Of a DNA stretch of 64,000 nt, positions 37,242 through 45,567 are shown piece by piece (the stretch's first letter is position 1; each line of letters starts with the position of its first letter). The position numbers and the translations under genes are program-made. The DNA comes from DASPHG01 sp963748315 (GTDB taxonomy: Bacteria; Actinomycetota; Thermoleophilia; Solirubrobacterales; Thermoleophilaceae). A model generated the notes under the pieces. It did no database searches and had not been told where the DNA came from. It saw only the letters and a list, made by a program, of their open reading frames with translations. The DNA lies in NCBI GenBank assembly GCA_963748315.1, contig CAVVIK010000010.1:62001-126000 (forward strand), in the 5' to 3' direction.

Positions 37242-38225
37242 ATGGCCAACGCTCCCGAAAAGCTCTTCCTCGCGGCTCCGCGCGGCTACTGCGCGGGCGT
37301 CGACCGCGCCGTGCAGACGGTCGAGCGCGCGCTCGAGCTGTACGGCCCGCCCGTATACGTGCGCAAGGAGATCGTGCACAACAAGCTCGTGGTCGAGCAG
37401 CTCGCCGAGCGCGGCGCCATCTTCGTGGACCAGGAGACGGAGGTACCGGAGGGCGAGACCGTCGTGTTCTCGGCCCACGGGGTCGCTCCGTCGGTGCACG
37501 CGAACGCCGAGCGGCGCGGGCTGCAGACGATCGATGCCACATGCCCGCTCGTCACGAAGGTCCACGTCGAGGCGAAGAAGTTCGCCGCCGACGGCTACAC
37601 GATCGTGCTCATCGGGCACGAGGGCCACGAGGAGGTCGAGGGCACGATGGGGGAGGCGCCCGAGCACATCGTGCTGATCGAGACCGAGGACGACGTCGAC
37701 AACCTCGAAGTCGATGACCCGAGCCGGATCGCCTACATCTCACAGACCACGCTGTCGGTGGACGAGACCAAGGCGATCATCGCCCGCCTGCGCGAGAAGT
37801 TCCCGCAGATCGTCGGGCCGCGCACAGATGACATCTGTTACGCGACCACGAACCGACAGGCGGCCGTGCGCCAGATGGCCGACCACTGCGATCTCGTGCT
37901 CGTGATCGGGTCGAAGAACTCGTCCAACTCGAACCGCCTCGTCGAGGTGGCCCGTGCGCACGGCGCCGAGTCTCACCTGATCGACAACGAGGCTCAGGTG
38001 CGCGAGGAGTGGCTCGAGGGCAAGCGCGTCGTGGGGATCAGTTCCGGCGCGAGCGCACCCGAGGAGCTCGTCCAGCGCCTCGTGGAGTTCTTCCGGGCGC
38101 GCGGCACGACCGACGTTGCGGAGTTCGAGGTCGTCCAGGAGGACGTGCGCTTCATGCTCCCGAAGGAGATCAGGAAGGCGCTTGCGGCGGCCGGCGTCCT
38201 GAGAAGAAAAGCAGGATCGGCGTGA
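37242..38225 (+). CDS. ispH: 4-hydroxy-3-methylbut-2-enyl diphosphate reductase
   Basis: 327 residues. IspH/LytB, the last step of the MEP isoprenoid pathway: reductive dehydration of HMBPP to IPP and DMAPP. The three Fe-S ligand cysteines are in RGYCAGVDRA, DATCPLVTKVH and ICYATTNRQ. Also diagnostic are FSAHGV, HEGHEEVEGTMGE, GSKNSSNSNRL and SSGASAPEELV. ATG 37242. The 3' end overlaps the convergent redoxin-like gene by 56 bp, an unusually long overlap. Confidence 0.95.
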   Translation: MANAPEKLFLAAPRGYCAGVDRAVQTVERALELYGPPVYVRKEIVHNKLVVEQLAERGAIFVDQETEVPEGETVVFSAHGVAPSVHANAERRGLQTIDATCPLVTKVHVEAKKFAADGYTIVLIGHEGHEEVEGTMGEAPEHIVLIETEDDVDNLEVDDPSRIAYISQTTLSVDETKAIIARLREKFPQIVGPRTDDICYATTNRQAAVRQMADHCDLVLVIGSKNSSNSNRLVEVARAHGAESHLIDNEAQVREEWLEGKRVVGISSGASAPEELVQRLVEFFRARGTTDVAEFEVVQEDVRFMLPKEIRKALAAAGVLRRKAGSA

Positions 38226-38994
38226 ATTGGACGCCGTGCAGCCGTAACCCCGGGGACTCGGCCTCGACCCGGCCGTCCCGCACCTCGTAGAGGCCCGGCT
38301 CGACCGAGCCCGAGAGGACTGCCCATGCCGAGCCGCCCTTGTATTCGAAGACAGCGCCCGCGCCGGCGTCCAGCGCCTCGATGTAGTCGTCGCCGTCGGT
38401 CCAGTCCCTGACCAGCTCGAGCCGGTCGCGCTCGCGCGGAAGCACGATGTCCGCGGTCTGCGGCTCGAGCACGACCCCGGGCGCGTCCTCCGGCCTCAGC
38501 GGCTCGAGCGGCGGCGGCAGCTCGAGCTCGTCGTCGATCTCGAGCAGGAGCTCTTGGATCGCCTGCTCGCATTCGAGGTAGTCGCCCTCTCCGTAGTGGA
38601 TGTAGCGCAGCACGCCGCGGCGGTCGAACAGGTAGCGGCCGGGCCAGCCCTTGTTCCCGTAGGTGCGCCACAGCACGAGCTCGGGGTCGATGACGACCGG
38701 GTGCTCGATTCCGAGCGCCTCGATCGCCCGGGCGGTCGCGTCGAGGTCTTGCCCGAACGAGTAGCCCGGCGCCTGGACGGTCACGACGCGCAGGCCCCGG
38801 TTGCCGTAGCGCTCATGCCACGCCTTGAGGTAGGGGAGCGTCCGCAGCGAGTTGACACGCGCGAAGTCCCAGAACTCGACGAGCACAGCGTTGCGCCCCA
38901 TCTGCTTGTCCATCCGCAGGAAGGCGACGTTCAGCCACCTGAGGTCCGGGGGGAACTCCGGCGCGTTCAGGTCGGTGCCGGGTGGCGTCCGCAT
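38170..38994 (-). CDS. Redoxin-like protein lacking both thioredoxin cysteines
   Basis: 274 residues. N-terminal thioredoxin/TlpA-like fold of the DipZ type: NAVLVEFWDFARVNSLRTLPYLKAW. At the place of the CxxC motif it reads ARVNS, so neither redox Cys is present. VVTVQAPGYSFGQDL and RYLFDRRGVLRYIHYGEGDY follow as in the family. The C-terminal domain (about 180-274) is beta-rich. It cannot act as a classic thiol oxidoreductase and may be a binding or chaperone module. ATG 38994 chosen; it is divergent from the 39024 gene. No signal peptide, so cytoplasmic. Confidence 0.7.
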   Translation of the reverse strand: MRTPPGTDLNAPEFPPDLRWLNVAFLRMDKQMGRNAVLVEFWDFARVNSLRTLPYLKAWHERYGNRGLRVVTVQAPGYSFGQDLDATARAIEALGIEHPVVIDPELVLWRTYGNKGWPGRYLFDRRGVLRYIHYGEGDYLECEQAIQELLLEIDDELELPPPLEPLRPEDAPGVVLEPQTADIVLPRERDRLELVRDWTDGDDYIEALDAGAGAVFEYKGGSAWAVLSGSVEPGLYEVRDGRVEAESPGLRLHGVQFTPILLFFSGRRPPQAPS

Positions 38995-39023
38995 GCTGGA
39001 TAGGATGCCGACGCCGCCGACCG

Positions 39024-39662
39024 ATGGGAGACACCGTGCCGCTTTTTGACCGCCTCGCCGATGCCCAGCGCCGCTGCAACGTGCTCGAGCACCCCTTCTA
39101 CACGCGTTGGAGCGCGGGTGAGCTGACCCGCGACGAGCTGTCCTGGTACGCCGGCGAGTACCGGCACGCCGTGGTGGCGCTGGCGGAGGCGACGGCGGCG
39201 ACCGCCCGTGCGGCTGAGCCGGCCGTGCGCGTCCAGATCGACGAGCACGCCGCCGAGGAGGCCGAGCACATCGGTCTCTGGGATGCGTTCGCCCACGCGG
39301 TCGGCGCGGACATCGAGCAGGAGCCCGCGGCCGAGACGGCCGAGTGCGCCGCGGCGTGGACTGCGGCAGGCGACGCGCTCGAGGGTCTCGTCGTCCTCTA
39401 CGCGATCGAGTCCGCCCAGCCGGCCATCTCGCGCACCAAGCTCGAGGGCCTCGTAGACCATTACGGGCTCGCGGAGGGTCCCGCGACGGAGTATTTCTCA
39501 CTCCACGCCGAGCGCGACCACGAGCACGCCGCGCAGTCGCGCCGGCTGATCGAGGACCGTCTCGATCAAGCGGACGAGGACCGCCTCGTGGCGGTCGCCG
39601 AGGCGGCCCTGAGCGGGAACTGGACGCTGCTCGACGGGGTCGAGCGCCGTTTCGGGCGCTGA
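39024..39662 (+). CDS. TenA/PqqC-like heme-oxygenase-fold protein
   Basis: 212 residues, all-helical. CNVLEHPFYTRWSAGEL is typical of the start of TenA/PqqC/CADD-like proteins. Candidate di-metal ligands are in HAAEEAEHIGLWD and HAERDHEHA. These motifs fit the heme-oxygenase-like diiron oxidase (HDO) superfamily better than thiaminase TenA, which uses a Cys. Reaction unknown. ATG 39024; an in-frame GTG at 39036 is an alternative. Intact. Confidence 0.65.
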   Translation: MGDTVPLFDRLADAQRRCNVLEHPFYTRWSAGELTRDELSWYAGEYRHAVVALAEATAATARAAEPAVRVQIDEHAAEEAEHIGLWDAFAHAVGADIEQEPAAETAECAAAWTAAGDALEGLVVLYAIESAQPAISRTKLEGLVDHYGLAEGPATEYFSLHAERDHEHAAQSRRLIEDRLDQADEDRLVAVAEAALSGNWTLLDGVERRFGR

Positions 39663-39709
39663 CGCGCCCGTTCCGAAACTTCCGTCTGCAGACAGGGTTC
39701 GTACCGGTG

Positions 39710-39715
39710 TAGGGT
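39710..39715 (+). promoter_or_regulatory. Probable -10 element
   Basis: TAGGGT, about 7 nt upstream of the expected start of the long 5' leader of the 39804 gene. No convincing -35 box was found. Confidence 0.35.
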
Positions 39716-39734
39716 GGACGCGTTCCCCCATGCT

Positions 39735-39774
39735 CGCGGGGTTTTGCGCTATCGGACTCGGATAGCACCCCGCG
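39735..39774 (+). promoter_or_regulatory. Stable hairpin in 5' untranslated leader
   Basis: Outer stem CGCGGGGT / ACCCCGCG (8 perfect bp) and inner stem GCTATC / GATAGC (6 bp) around a short loop. It lies 30 bp before the GTG start, just upstream of a strong Shine-Dalgarno sequence (GGAGGAG). It could stabilise the mRNA 5' end or regulate translation of this secreted protein. Confidence 0.55.
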
Positions 39775-39803
39775 TACCCGAACCAACAGGAGGAGTAAGA
39801 CTC

Positions 39804-40547
39804 GTGCGTAAGCTTTTGCTAGCGGCTCTCGCGGTCGCCGTAGCAGTCGCCGGCTTCACGGCGGTCTCCCAGGGCGGCGCCGGCGAGGCCGGAACGTCGT
39901 GGGAGTTCAAGTACAAGCCGGCCAAGAAGGACAAGGCGGCTGGGACCGACAGCCTCATTCTGCCGGCCAAGAAGATGGATGACGGCAGCTTCGCGGAGAC
40001 GAAGAAGTCGACGATCTACTTCACGCCGACGACCGAGTTCGACACCTCGGTGCCCCCGCGGTGCAAGAAGGAGGCTGGCGAGGTAGTCGCGACGAACGGC
40101 GACGCCTGCAAGAAGGCCCAGGTCGGCCAGGGCGACGCGCTGTCTCAGATCGGCGATCTGGAGACGGCCGCCGTGCTGAAGGCGTACAACCGCAAGAAGG
40201 GCATCCTGTTCCTGATCATTGCGTGCAACCCGGGCACAGGTCCCGGCCAGGCGGAGGAGGAGTGCACGCCGCTCGACGGCGGCACGTTCGCTCTCGAGGG
40301 CAAGCTGAAGTACCAGGACCAGGCGAAGACGAAGCCGTTCCTCGTGGTACCGACGCCGCAGACCCTGCTCGACGGCAACATCATCATCACGAAGTTCCAC
40401 CTCGTGACGAACAAGGAAACCGATGGTGGGGAGACCTACATCGAGAGCCCGCAGAAGTGCAAGAAGGGCAAGTTCAAGACCAAGGCCGTCATCCAGTACG
40501 ACGGCGGAGTCCCCGGTCAGACGATCAAGGACTCCCAGGCCTGCTAG
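39804..40547 (+). CDS. Secreted protein of unknown function
   Basis: 247 residues. GTG 39804 follows GGAGGAG by 9 nt and opens a signal peptide (LLLAALAVAVAVAGFTAVS). The mature protein is Lys-rich with EFKYKPAKKDKAAG, and has cysteines at about positions 91, 106, 145 and 158, plus two near the C-terminus, which could form three disulfides. Repeated paired motifs (LILPAKK, CNPGTGPG) suggest a beta-sandwich. The strong leader, Shine-Dalgarno sequence and terminator suggest high expression. No family recognised. Confidence 0.65.
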   Translation: MRKLLLAALAVAVAVAGFTAVSQGGAGEAGTSWEFKYKPAKKDKAAGTDSLILPAKKMDDGSFAETKKSTIYFTPTTEFDTSVPPRCKKEAGEVVATNGDACKKAQVGQGDALSQIGDLETAAVLKAYNRKKGILFLIIACNPGTGPGQAEEECTPLDGGTFALEGKLKYQDQAKTKPFLVVPTPQTLLDGNIIITKFHLVTNKETDGGETYIESPQKCKKGKFKTKAVIQYDGGVPGQTIKDSQAC

Positions 40548-40573
40548 CTAGCGCTAGCGCCTGACGTTTCGAG

Positions 40574-40597
40574 AGGGCCCCGCTTCGGCGGGGCCCT
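40574..40597 (+). terminator. Rho-independent terminator
   Basis: Perfect 10-bp stem AGGGCCCCGC / GCGGGGCCCT closed by a TTCG tetraloop and followed by TTCTCTTTCTC. It ends the transcript of the secreted protein at 39804-40547. Confidence 0.9.
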
Positions 40598-40624
40598 TTC
40601 TCTTTCTCACGTTCCGGAGCAGCG

Positions 40625-41338
40625 ATGCCGATGGAAAGGCTCGTGAGCGTGAACGACCTCGTCCTGGTCCAGGGGATCAGGGATACGCGCCGGACTCTCG
40701 CCGGCTGGCGCCGCGACCCGCTGGCGGTCGTGGGCGGGTGGCTGGGCTGGTCGTTCCTGATCGCGCTCGCGCTGCTCGGCTCCGTCTACCTGATCGCCGT
40801 CAAGCTCGGGCCGGAGTACTCGCCGATCGTGATCCCCGGCCTGCATCGGCCCGCCGAGGTGGCGGACGTCCTTCACGTCCTTTACCGCAACGGGCTGGTG
40901 CTGGCACTGCACGCCATGGCCTGCGTCGCGGGCTTCATCGCGGGCAGTTCCCTTCCCCTGTCTGCCGAGAACCGCACCGGAGTGTCGCGGTGGATTCACG
41001 AGAAGGCCGGGCCGCTCGCAATCGCTTTCGTGGTCGGCGCGACGGCGTTCTCGTTGATCACGCAGGCGTACGTGCTCGGCGCCGGGGCGGCGACGCTGTC
41101 GTGGCAGCTGGGCGTCGACCCGGCGGCGCTGCTCGCGGTCGTGTCGGTGCACGCCCTGCCCGAACTGGTCGCGCTCTTCCTTCCACTGGCGGCGTGGATG
41201 GTCGCCAGCCGCCAAGGGGACTGGCACGAGCTCCTCGCGGCGACCTTCGTGACGCTTGCGATCGCGGTGCCGGTGCTCGTCGTGAGCGCGCTCGTCGAGG
41301 TCTACCTCACGCCGCAGCTGCTCGCGATGCTCGTCTAA
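40625..41338 (+). CDS. SpoIIM-like (DUF95) multi-pass membrane protein
   Basis: 237 residues with about five hydrophobic helices (LGWSFLIALALLGSVYLIAV, LHAMACVAGFIAGSSLP, AFVVGATAFSLI, LPELVALFLPLAAWMV, TLAIAVPVLVVSALVEV). The HALPELVALFLPLAAW segment and the ending YLTPQLL match SpoIIM/DUF95 proteins, which are widespread beyond sporulating bacteria. It lies 26 bp before an ABC ATPase that has no other permease nearby, so it could be the ATPase's membrane partner; this is an inference. ATG 40625. Confidence 0.65.
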   Translation: MPMERLVSVNDLVLVQGIRDTRRTLAGWRRDPLAVVGGWLGWSFLIALALLGSVYLIAVKLGPEYSPIVIPGLHRPAEVADVLHVLYRNGLVLALHAMACVAGFIAGSSLPLSAENRTGVSRWIHEKAGPLAIAFVVGATAFSLITQAYVLGAGAATLSWQLGVDPAALLAVVSVHALPELVALFLPLAAWMVASRQGDWHELLAATFVTLAIAVPVLVVSALVEVYLTPQLLAMLV

Positions 41339-41364
41339 TCCGCCTGCTCTACCTTCTTCTTGAC

Positions 41365-42387
41365 ATGAGCGTTCAGCTCGACAGTGTCTCGAAGAGCTTC
41401 GGGCTCACCCACGCCGTGGACGAGGTCACGCTCGCCGTGCACCCCGGCGAGCTCTTCGCAGTGCTCGGCCCCTCCGGTTGCGGCAAGACGACTCTGCTGC
41501 GCCTGATCGCGGGATTCGAGCGCCCCGACGGAGGCAGCGTCACCGTGGGCGGCGAGCCCGTCGCCGGAGACCGCGTGTGGGTCGCCCCGGAGAAGCGCCG
41601 AATCGGGATGGTGTTCCAGGACTACGCGCTCTTCCCGCACCTGACGGTCGAGCGCAACGTCGAGTTCGGCTGTCGCCGGGACAATCGCGACGGAGCCCGC
41701 CGCGCGCTCGAGCTCGTGGGCCTCCAGCACAAGGCCGACCGCCACCCGCATGAGCTCTCGGGCGGCGAGCGCCAGCGTGTCGCGCTCGCCCGCGCGCTCG
41801 CTCCCGGCCCCGACGTCGTGCTGCTCGACGAGCCGTTCTCGAGCCTCGACGCTTCGCTGCGCGCCGATCTCCGCCGCGAGGTCGAGCTGATCCTCCGCGA
41901 TGCGGGCACGAGCGCGATCCTCGTGACGCACGACCAGGAAGAGGCGCTGACGCTGGCGGATCGCCTGGCGCTCATGCGCGAGGGGCGGATCGTGCAGGTC
42001 GGGTCGCCCGAGGACGTCTATGCGCAGCCCTCCGAGCGCTGGGCGGCGCAGTTCGTCGGCGAGGTCAACGTGATTCCGGGCGTTCTGCGCGGCGAGTCCG
42101 TCTACACCGAGGTGGGTAGCTTCGACCTCGTCAGCCCGCCGGGCGCCGCCGATCACGGCACGGTTCACATCGCGGTGCGGCCGGAGCAGCTCGAGTTCCG
42201 CTCGGGCCGAGAGCCGAACGCCGAGGTCGTCGAACGCGAGTTCCGCGGCCACGACGTCCTCTACCGGCTCCGCCACGCGGCCGGCCGGACCCTGCTCGTG
42301 CAGCTCCCGTCGCTCGAGCTGTACGAGCCTGGGCAGCAGGTGTTCGTGCGCCCCGCCGAGTCGGCGCGGGCGCCGGTGGTCGACTAG
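41365..42387 (+). CDS. ABC transporter ATP-binding protein (FbpC/PotA-like)
   Basis: 340 residues. Walker A GPSGCGKTT, Q-loop VFQDYALFPH, signature LSGGERQRVALARAL, Walker B VVLLDEPFSSLD, switch His in LVTHDQEEALTLADR. A C-terminal TOBE-like regulatory domain (about 235-340, IAVRPEQLEF) places it with Fe3+, spermidine, sulfate or thiamine importers. No substrate-binding protein or classical permease is encoded here. ATG 41365. Its stop overlaps the convergent SCO1 gene by 3 bp. Confidence 0.85.
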   Translation: MSVQLDSVSKSFGLTHAVDEVTLAVHPGELFAVLGPSGCGKTTLLRLIAGFERPDGGSVTVGGEPVAGDRVWVAPEKRRIGMVFQDYALFPHLTVERNVEFGCRRDNRDGARRALELVGLQHKADRHPHELSGGERQRVALARALAPGPDVVLLDEPFSSLDASLRADLRREVELILRDAGTSAILVTHDQEEALTLADRLALMREGRIVQVGSPEDVYAQPSERWAAQFVGEVNVIPGVLRGESVYTEVGSFDLVSPPGAADHGTVHIAVRPEQLEFRSGREPNAEVVEREFRGHDVLYRLRHAAGRTLLVQLPSLELYEPGQQVFVRPAESARAPVVD

Positions 42388-42983
42388 CCCGCCTCGAGAC
42401 GGCGCAAGTCGTTGGCGATCCCCTCCGGGGTTGCCTGGTCCACCGGGAAGCCGATGCGCTGGAAGCCGCGGGCGTCGACGAGCACGATCCGCGCCTGGTG
42501 CTCGGCGCCCGGCGCCTGCGGCCGGATCGCATACCCGCGCCAGATGGGAGCAAGCTCGCTCCGCTCGCCAAGCACGAATCGCATGCGGCCGAGCATCCGC
42601 TGCTTGGACAGGAATGCCCGCGCGCTGGCCGGCGTGTCGCGCGGCGGCTCGACAGCGATCGCCAGTGCGGGGACATCGTGTCCGAGCTCGTCGAGGGCGC
42701 CCTTCACCTGCTGCGCCGCCGGCGGGCAGGTGTCGTCGCAGTGCGTATAGAGGAACGTGACGATGACGGGCTCACCGCGGAAGTCGCTCATCGAGATCGG
42801 CTCCTCGCGCTCGTCGGTCAGATCGAACGCGGGCGCCCGCACGCCGTCCGGCAGCAGGGACCCGGCGAAGCCCTCGTAGGTCGCGTCGGGCGAGTCCTCC
42901 TCGCCCTCGACGATCGCGTACGCGGCCGCCCCGACCGCGAACAGGCCGGTCAGGAACAGGGCCAGCAGGAGGCGCGGGTTCAC
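42384..42983 (-). CDS. SCO1/SenC-family copper/redox protein
   Basis: 199 residues. N-terminal signal anchor (LLLALFLTGLFAVGAAAYAIV) and a thioredoxin-like SCO domain with CDDTCPP (CxxxC copper site), DLTDEREEPISMSDFRGEPVIVTF split by typical strands, and a candidate copper His in AEHQARIVLVD. SCO proteins insert copper into the CuA site of cytochrome c oxidase on the outer side of the membrane. GTG 42983. Divergent from the 43008 gene. Confidence 0.85.
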   Translation of the reverse strand: MNPRLLLALFLTGLFAVGAAAYAIVEGEEDSPDATYEGFAGSLLPDGVRAPAFDLTDEREEPISMSDFRGEPVIVTFLYTHCDDTCPPAAQQVKGALDELGHDVPALAIAVEPPRDTPASARAFLSKQRMLGRMRFVLGERSELAPIWRGYAIRPQAPGAEHQARIVLVDARGFQRIGFPVDQATPEGIANDLRRLEAG

Positions 42984-43007
42984 GCGGGCGAGGGTACCCT
43001 TGCGAGG

Positions 43008-44027
43008 ATGCGCGCCCTGGTCGGCACCGCCGCGGCCGCGCTCGCGCTGATCCCCGCATCGGCACATGGGCAGGGACCCGCCGAGCCGTATGACGGCACG
43101 ATTCCATTCGATTGCGTCCTCCAGCAGGCGGGGACCGAAGCTGAGTTCCCGGATCCGGACGCGGACCCGTTCTGCGTCGAGTACGACAAGCGCCACCAGA
43201 ACGTCAGCGAGGGCGGCGTCGTCGAGTTCCTGTCGCTCGAGCCCGCGCGCGTCGCCGCCGCGTCGCCGAAGTGCTTCTACTACCAGCGCGACCACTGGGT
43301 CGGCTCGATCGTGCAGGACGACGGGCGGACGGAGACCTATTCGTGGGACGGCTCGTACTACTTCGACAAGGCGAAGGGGGCGGGCGGCGCCTACGTCGAG
43401 AACTTCACGTTCAACAACCAGAGCGGCGACCCGACGGCGCTGCCCGGGTTCCCGGAGGAGTGGAAGCCTTACTTCGGCTACGGCCGCGGCGGCGTCCACG
43501 CGACGGGCACGGTCGAGGCGGATCCCGGGTGCGTCGCGAAGGCCGAGGAGAACTCGCCCTATCGGAAGGAGCCCGAGCCAAAGCCGGGCCCGCCCGGGTG
43601 CCCCGAGGCCGAGGGGGAGGTCGGACGCTCGATCGGGGGGCTCCGGCTCGGCGCGACGCGCAGCGAGACGATCGAGCGCAACGGCGAGCCGCTGCGCCGC
43701 AAGCGCGGCTTCCTCCGCTACTGCATCATCGGCGGCGGCAAGTACATGGCGGGCTTCGGCGAGGGCCGCGCCGAGTTCCTGCTCACGACGAACCCGGGGT
43801 TCGACGCGGACGGGGTCAGGCGGCTGACGCCAAAGCGCCAGGCGCGGCGGCGCCTGGAAGGGGAGAAGGAGCTCTTCCGCACCTCGAAGACCGTGGTCTG
43901 GGCGGTGCCGAAGGCCGACCACGTGCTGCTCGTGCTGATCCGCCACCGCAAGGTCGCCGGCCTCGCGAGCGCCGTGCGCGGGCTCCGCCGAAAGCGGCTA
44001 TTCGCCTACTACAAGGCCTCGAGATAG
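43008..44027 (+). CDS. Secreted hypothetical protein
   Basis: 339 residues. Signal peptide MRALVGTAAAALALIPASAHG. The first part is Cys-containing (CVLQQAGTEAEF, DPFCVEYDKR, PKCFYYQRDHWVG). A Pro-rich linker at about 180-200 leads to a second domain with GGLRLGATRSETIERNG and RYCIIGGGKYMAGFGEGRA, a repeat type seen in secreted actinobacterial proteins that sense or bind at the wall. ATG 43008 follows TACCCT at 42995-43000 by 7 nt, so it is likely leaderless. Function unknown. Confidence 0.6.
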   Translation: MRALVGTAAAALALIPASAHGQGPAEPYDGTIPFDCVLQQAGTEAEFPDPDADPFCVEYDKRHQNVSEGGVVEFLSLEPARVAAASPKCFYYQRDHWVGSIVQDDGRTETYSWDGSYYFDKAKGAGGAYVENFTFNNQSGDPTALPGFPEEWKPYFGYGRGGVHATGTVEADPGCVAKAEENSPYRKEPEPKPGPPGCPEAEGEVGRSIGGLRLGATRSETIERNGEPLRRKRGFLRYCIIGGGKYMAGFGEGRAEFLLTTNPGFDADGVRRLTPKRQARRRLEGEKELFRTSKTVVWAVPKADHVLLVLIRHRKVAGLASAVRGLRRKRLFAYYKASR

Positions 44028-44081
44028 GCCGCTACACTTAATGAAGTAAAAGCCGACCCGGTTTGAGGAGTTTGGGGCCTA

Positions 44082-45270
44082 ATGCCCAGCGGCGCAGAGA
44101 TCATCCGCCAGATCAAGGAACGCATCGAGGAGGTGGACCCGCGCGAGGTCCACGACCTCATCGAGGCCGGTCCTAACGGGACCGTCGTCGTCGATGTGCG
44201 CGAGCAGCACGAGTTCGAGGAGTCGCACCTGCCGGGTGCGAAGCACGTGCCGCGCGGCTACCTCGAGCAGCGGATCGAGACCGCCGCGCCCGACAAGTCG
44301 AAGCGCGTGATCCTCTACTGCCAGTCGGGCAACCGGTCGGCGCTCGCAGCGGACACGATGCAGCAGCTCCTCGGCTACGAGGACGTTGCGTCGATGACGG
44401 GCGGCATCACGCTCTGGAAGGACCGCGGCTTCGACGTCGAAGTGCCCCGCTCGCTCACGGCGGAGCAGCGATCGCGCTACTCGCGCCATCTGCTGATCCC
44501 GGAGATCGGCCTCGAGGGCCAGATGAAGCTGCTCGACGCGAAGGTGCTCCTGCTCGGCGCCGGCGGCCTCGGCTCGCCGATCGCGCTCTACCTGGCTGCC
44601 GCGGGAGTCGGCACGCTCGGGATCGTGGACGACGACGTCGTCGATCTGTCGAACCTCCAGCGCCAGGTGGCGCACTCGGAGGAACGGATCGGGATGCCGA
44701 AGGTGGACTCGGCGGAGATCGCCATCAAGGAGATCAATGCCGACGTCAACGTCGTCAAGTACGAGACGCGACTCGACGCGTCGAACATCATGGAGATCAT
44801 CGAGGGGTACGACGTGATCGTTGACGGCGTCGACAACTTCCCGACGCGCTACCTCCTGAACGACGCCACCGTCCGGCTTCAGATTCCGGTCGTGTCGGCG
44901 TCGATCCTCGGCTTCGATGGACAGCTGTCGGTGTTCCACCCGTATGAGGGCCCGTGCTACCGCTGCCTCTACCCGACGCCGCCGCCGGCCGAGCTCGCAC
45001 CGTCGTGCGGGGCGAACGGCGTGCTCGGTGTGCTGCCGGGTGTGATGGGCCTGCTTCAGGCCGTCGAGGTGATCAAGCTCGTGACCGGCGCAGGTGAGCC
45101 ACTGACCGGCCGCCTCTTGCTGTACGACGCGCTCGGCGCGACCTTCACCGAGCTCAAGGTGCGGCGCGATCCCGAGTGCCCGATCTGCTCCCGCGATCCC
45201 GACTCGATCGCTGACGACGAGATGGGCGTGTTCCCCGACTACGAGGCCTTCTGCGCCGCCGTCCGGCTAG
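44082..45270 (+). CDS. Rhodanese-E1 (MoeB/ThiF/MoeZ-like) sulfur-carrier adenylyltransferase
   Basis: About 390 residues. An N-terminal rhodanese domain (VVVDVREQHEFEESHLPG, active Cys in LYCQSGNRSA) is followed by an E1-like domain with LLLGAGGLGSPIALYLAAAG, VDLSNLQRQ and zinc Cys pairs GPCYRCLYP and CPICS. It should adenylate the C-terminal Gly-Gly of a ubiquitin-like carrier and load sulfur on it; CysO next door is the obvious substrate. In M. tuberculosis MoeZ the rhodanese is at the other end. The open frame runs to 45527 through cysO with a basic nonsense tail; a one-base shift after DYEAFC would end it at 45270, which I prefer. A TACACT element lies upstream at about 44033. Confidence 0.8.
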
Positions 45271-45283
45271 CCTGCCCGCCTCG

Positions 45284-45556
45284 ATGCCGACCGCGAAGAT
45301 CCCGCCGGTTCTCCGGAGCTCGACCGGGGGCGAGAAGGAAGTCGCCGTCGACGGTGCCACCGTCGGCGACGCGCTCCGCTCGCTCGCGTCTCAGCATCCG
45401 GACACGGAGCGCCAGCTCTTCGGCGACGGCGGGGAGCTCAACCGCTACGTCAACGTCTACAAGAACGACGAGGACGTGCGCGTGCTCGACGGGCTCGAGA
45501 CGCCGCTGTCCGACTCGGACACGCTGATGATCTTGCCCGCGATGGCCGGTGGGTAG
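45284..45556 (+). CDS. cysO: CysO/MoaD/ThiS-like sulfur-carrier protein
   Basis: 90 residues with a beta-grasp pattern (IPPVLRSSTGGEKEVAV, ALRSLASQHP, VNVYKNDEDVRVL) and the C-terminal diglycine MAGG required for thiocarboxylate formation. Its position between a rhodanese-E1 enzyme and a CysM-type synthase indicates CysO, the thiocarboxylated sulfide donor for cysteine synthesis known from mycobacteria. ATG 45284 is 10 nt after TAGCCT. The Mec protease that frees cysteine from CysO is not in the window. Confidence 0.85.
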   Translation: MPTAKIPPVLRSSTGGEKEVAVDGATVGDALRSLASQHPDTERQLFGDGGELNRYVNVYKNDEDVRVLDGLETPLSDSDTLMILPAMAGG

Positions 45557-45567
45557 CCTTTTCAAGC

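Noticed and set aside
44082..45527. Rhodanese-E1-CysO fusion protein
   Set aside because: CysO has its own ATG and diglycine end in a different frame, so the overlap is not a fusion.
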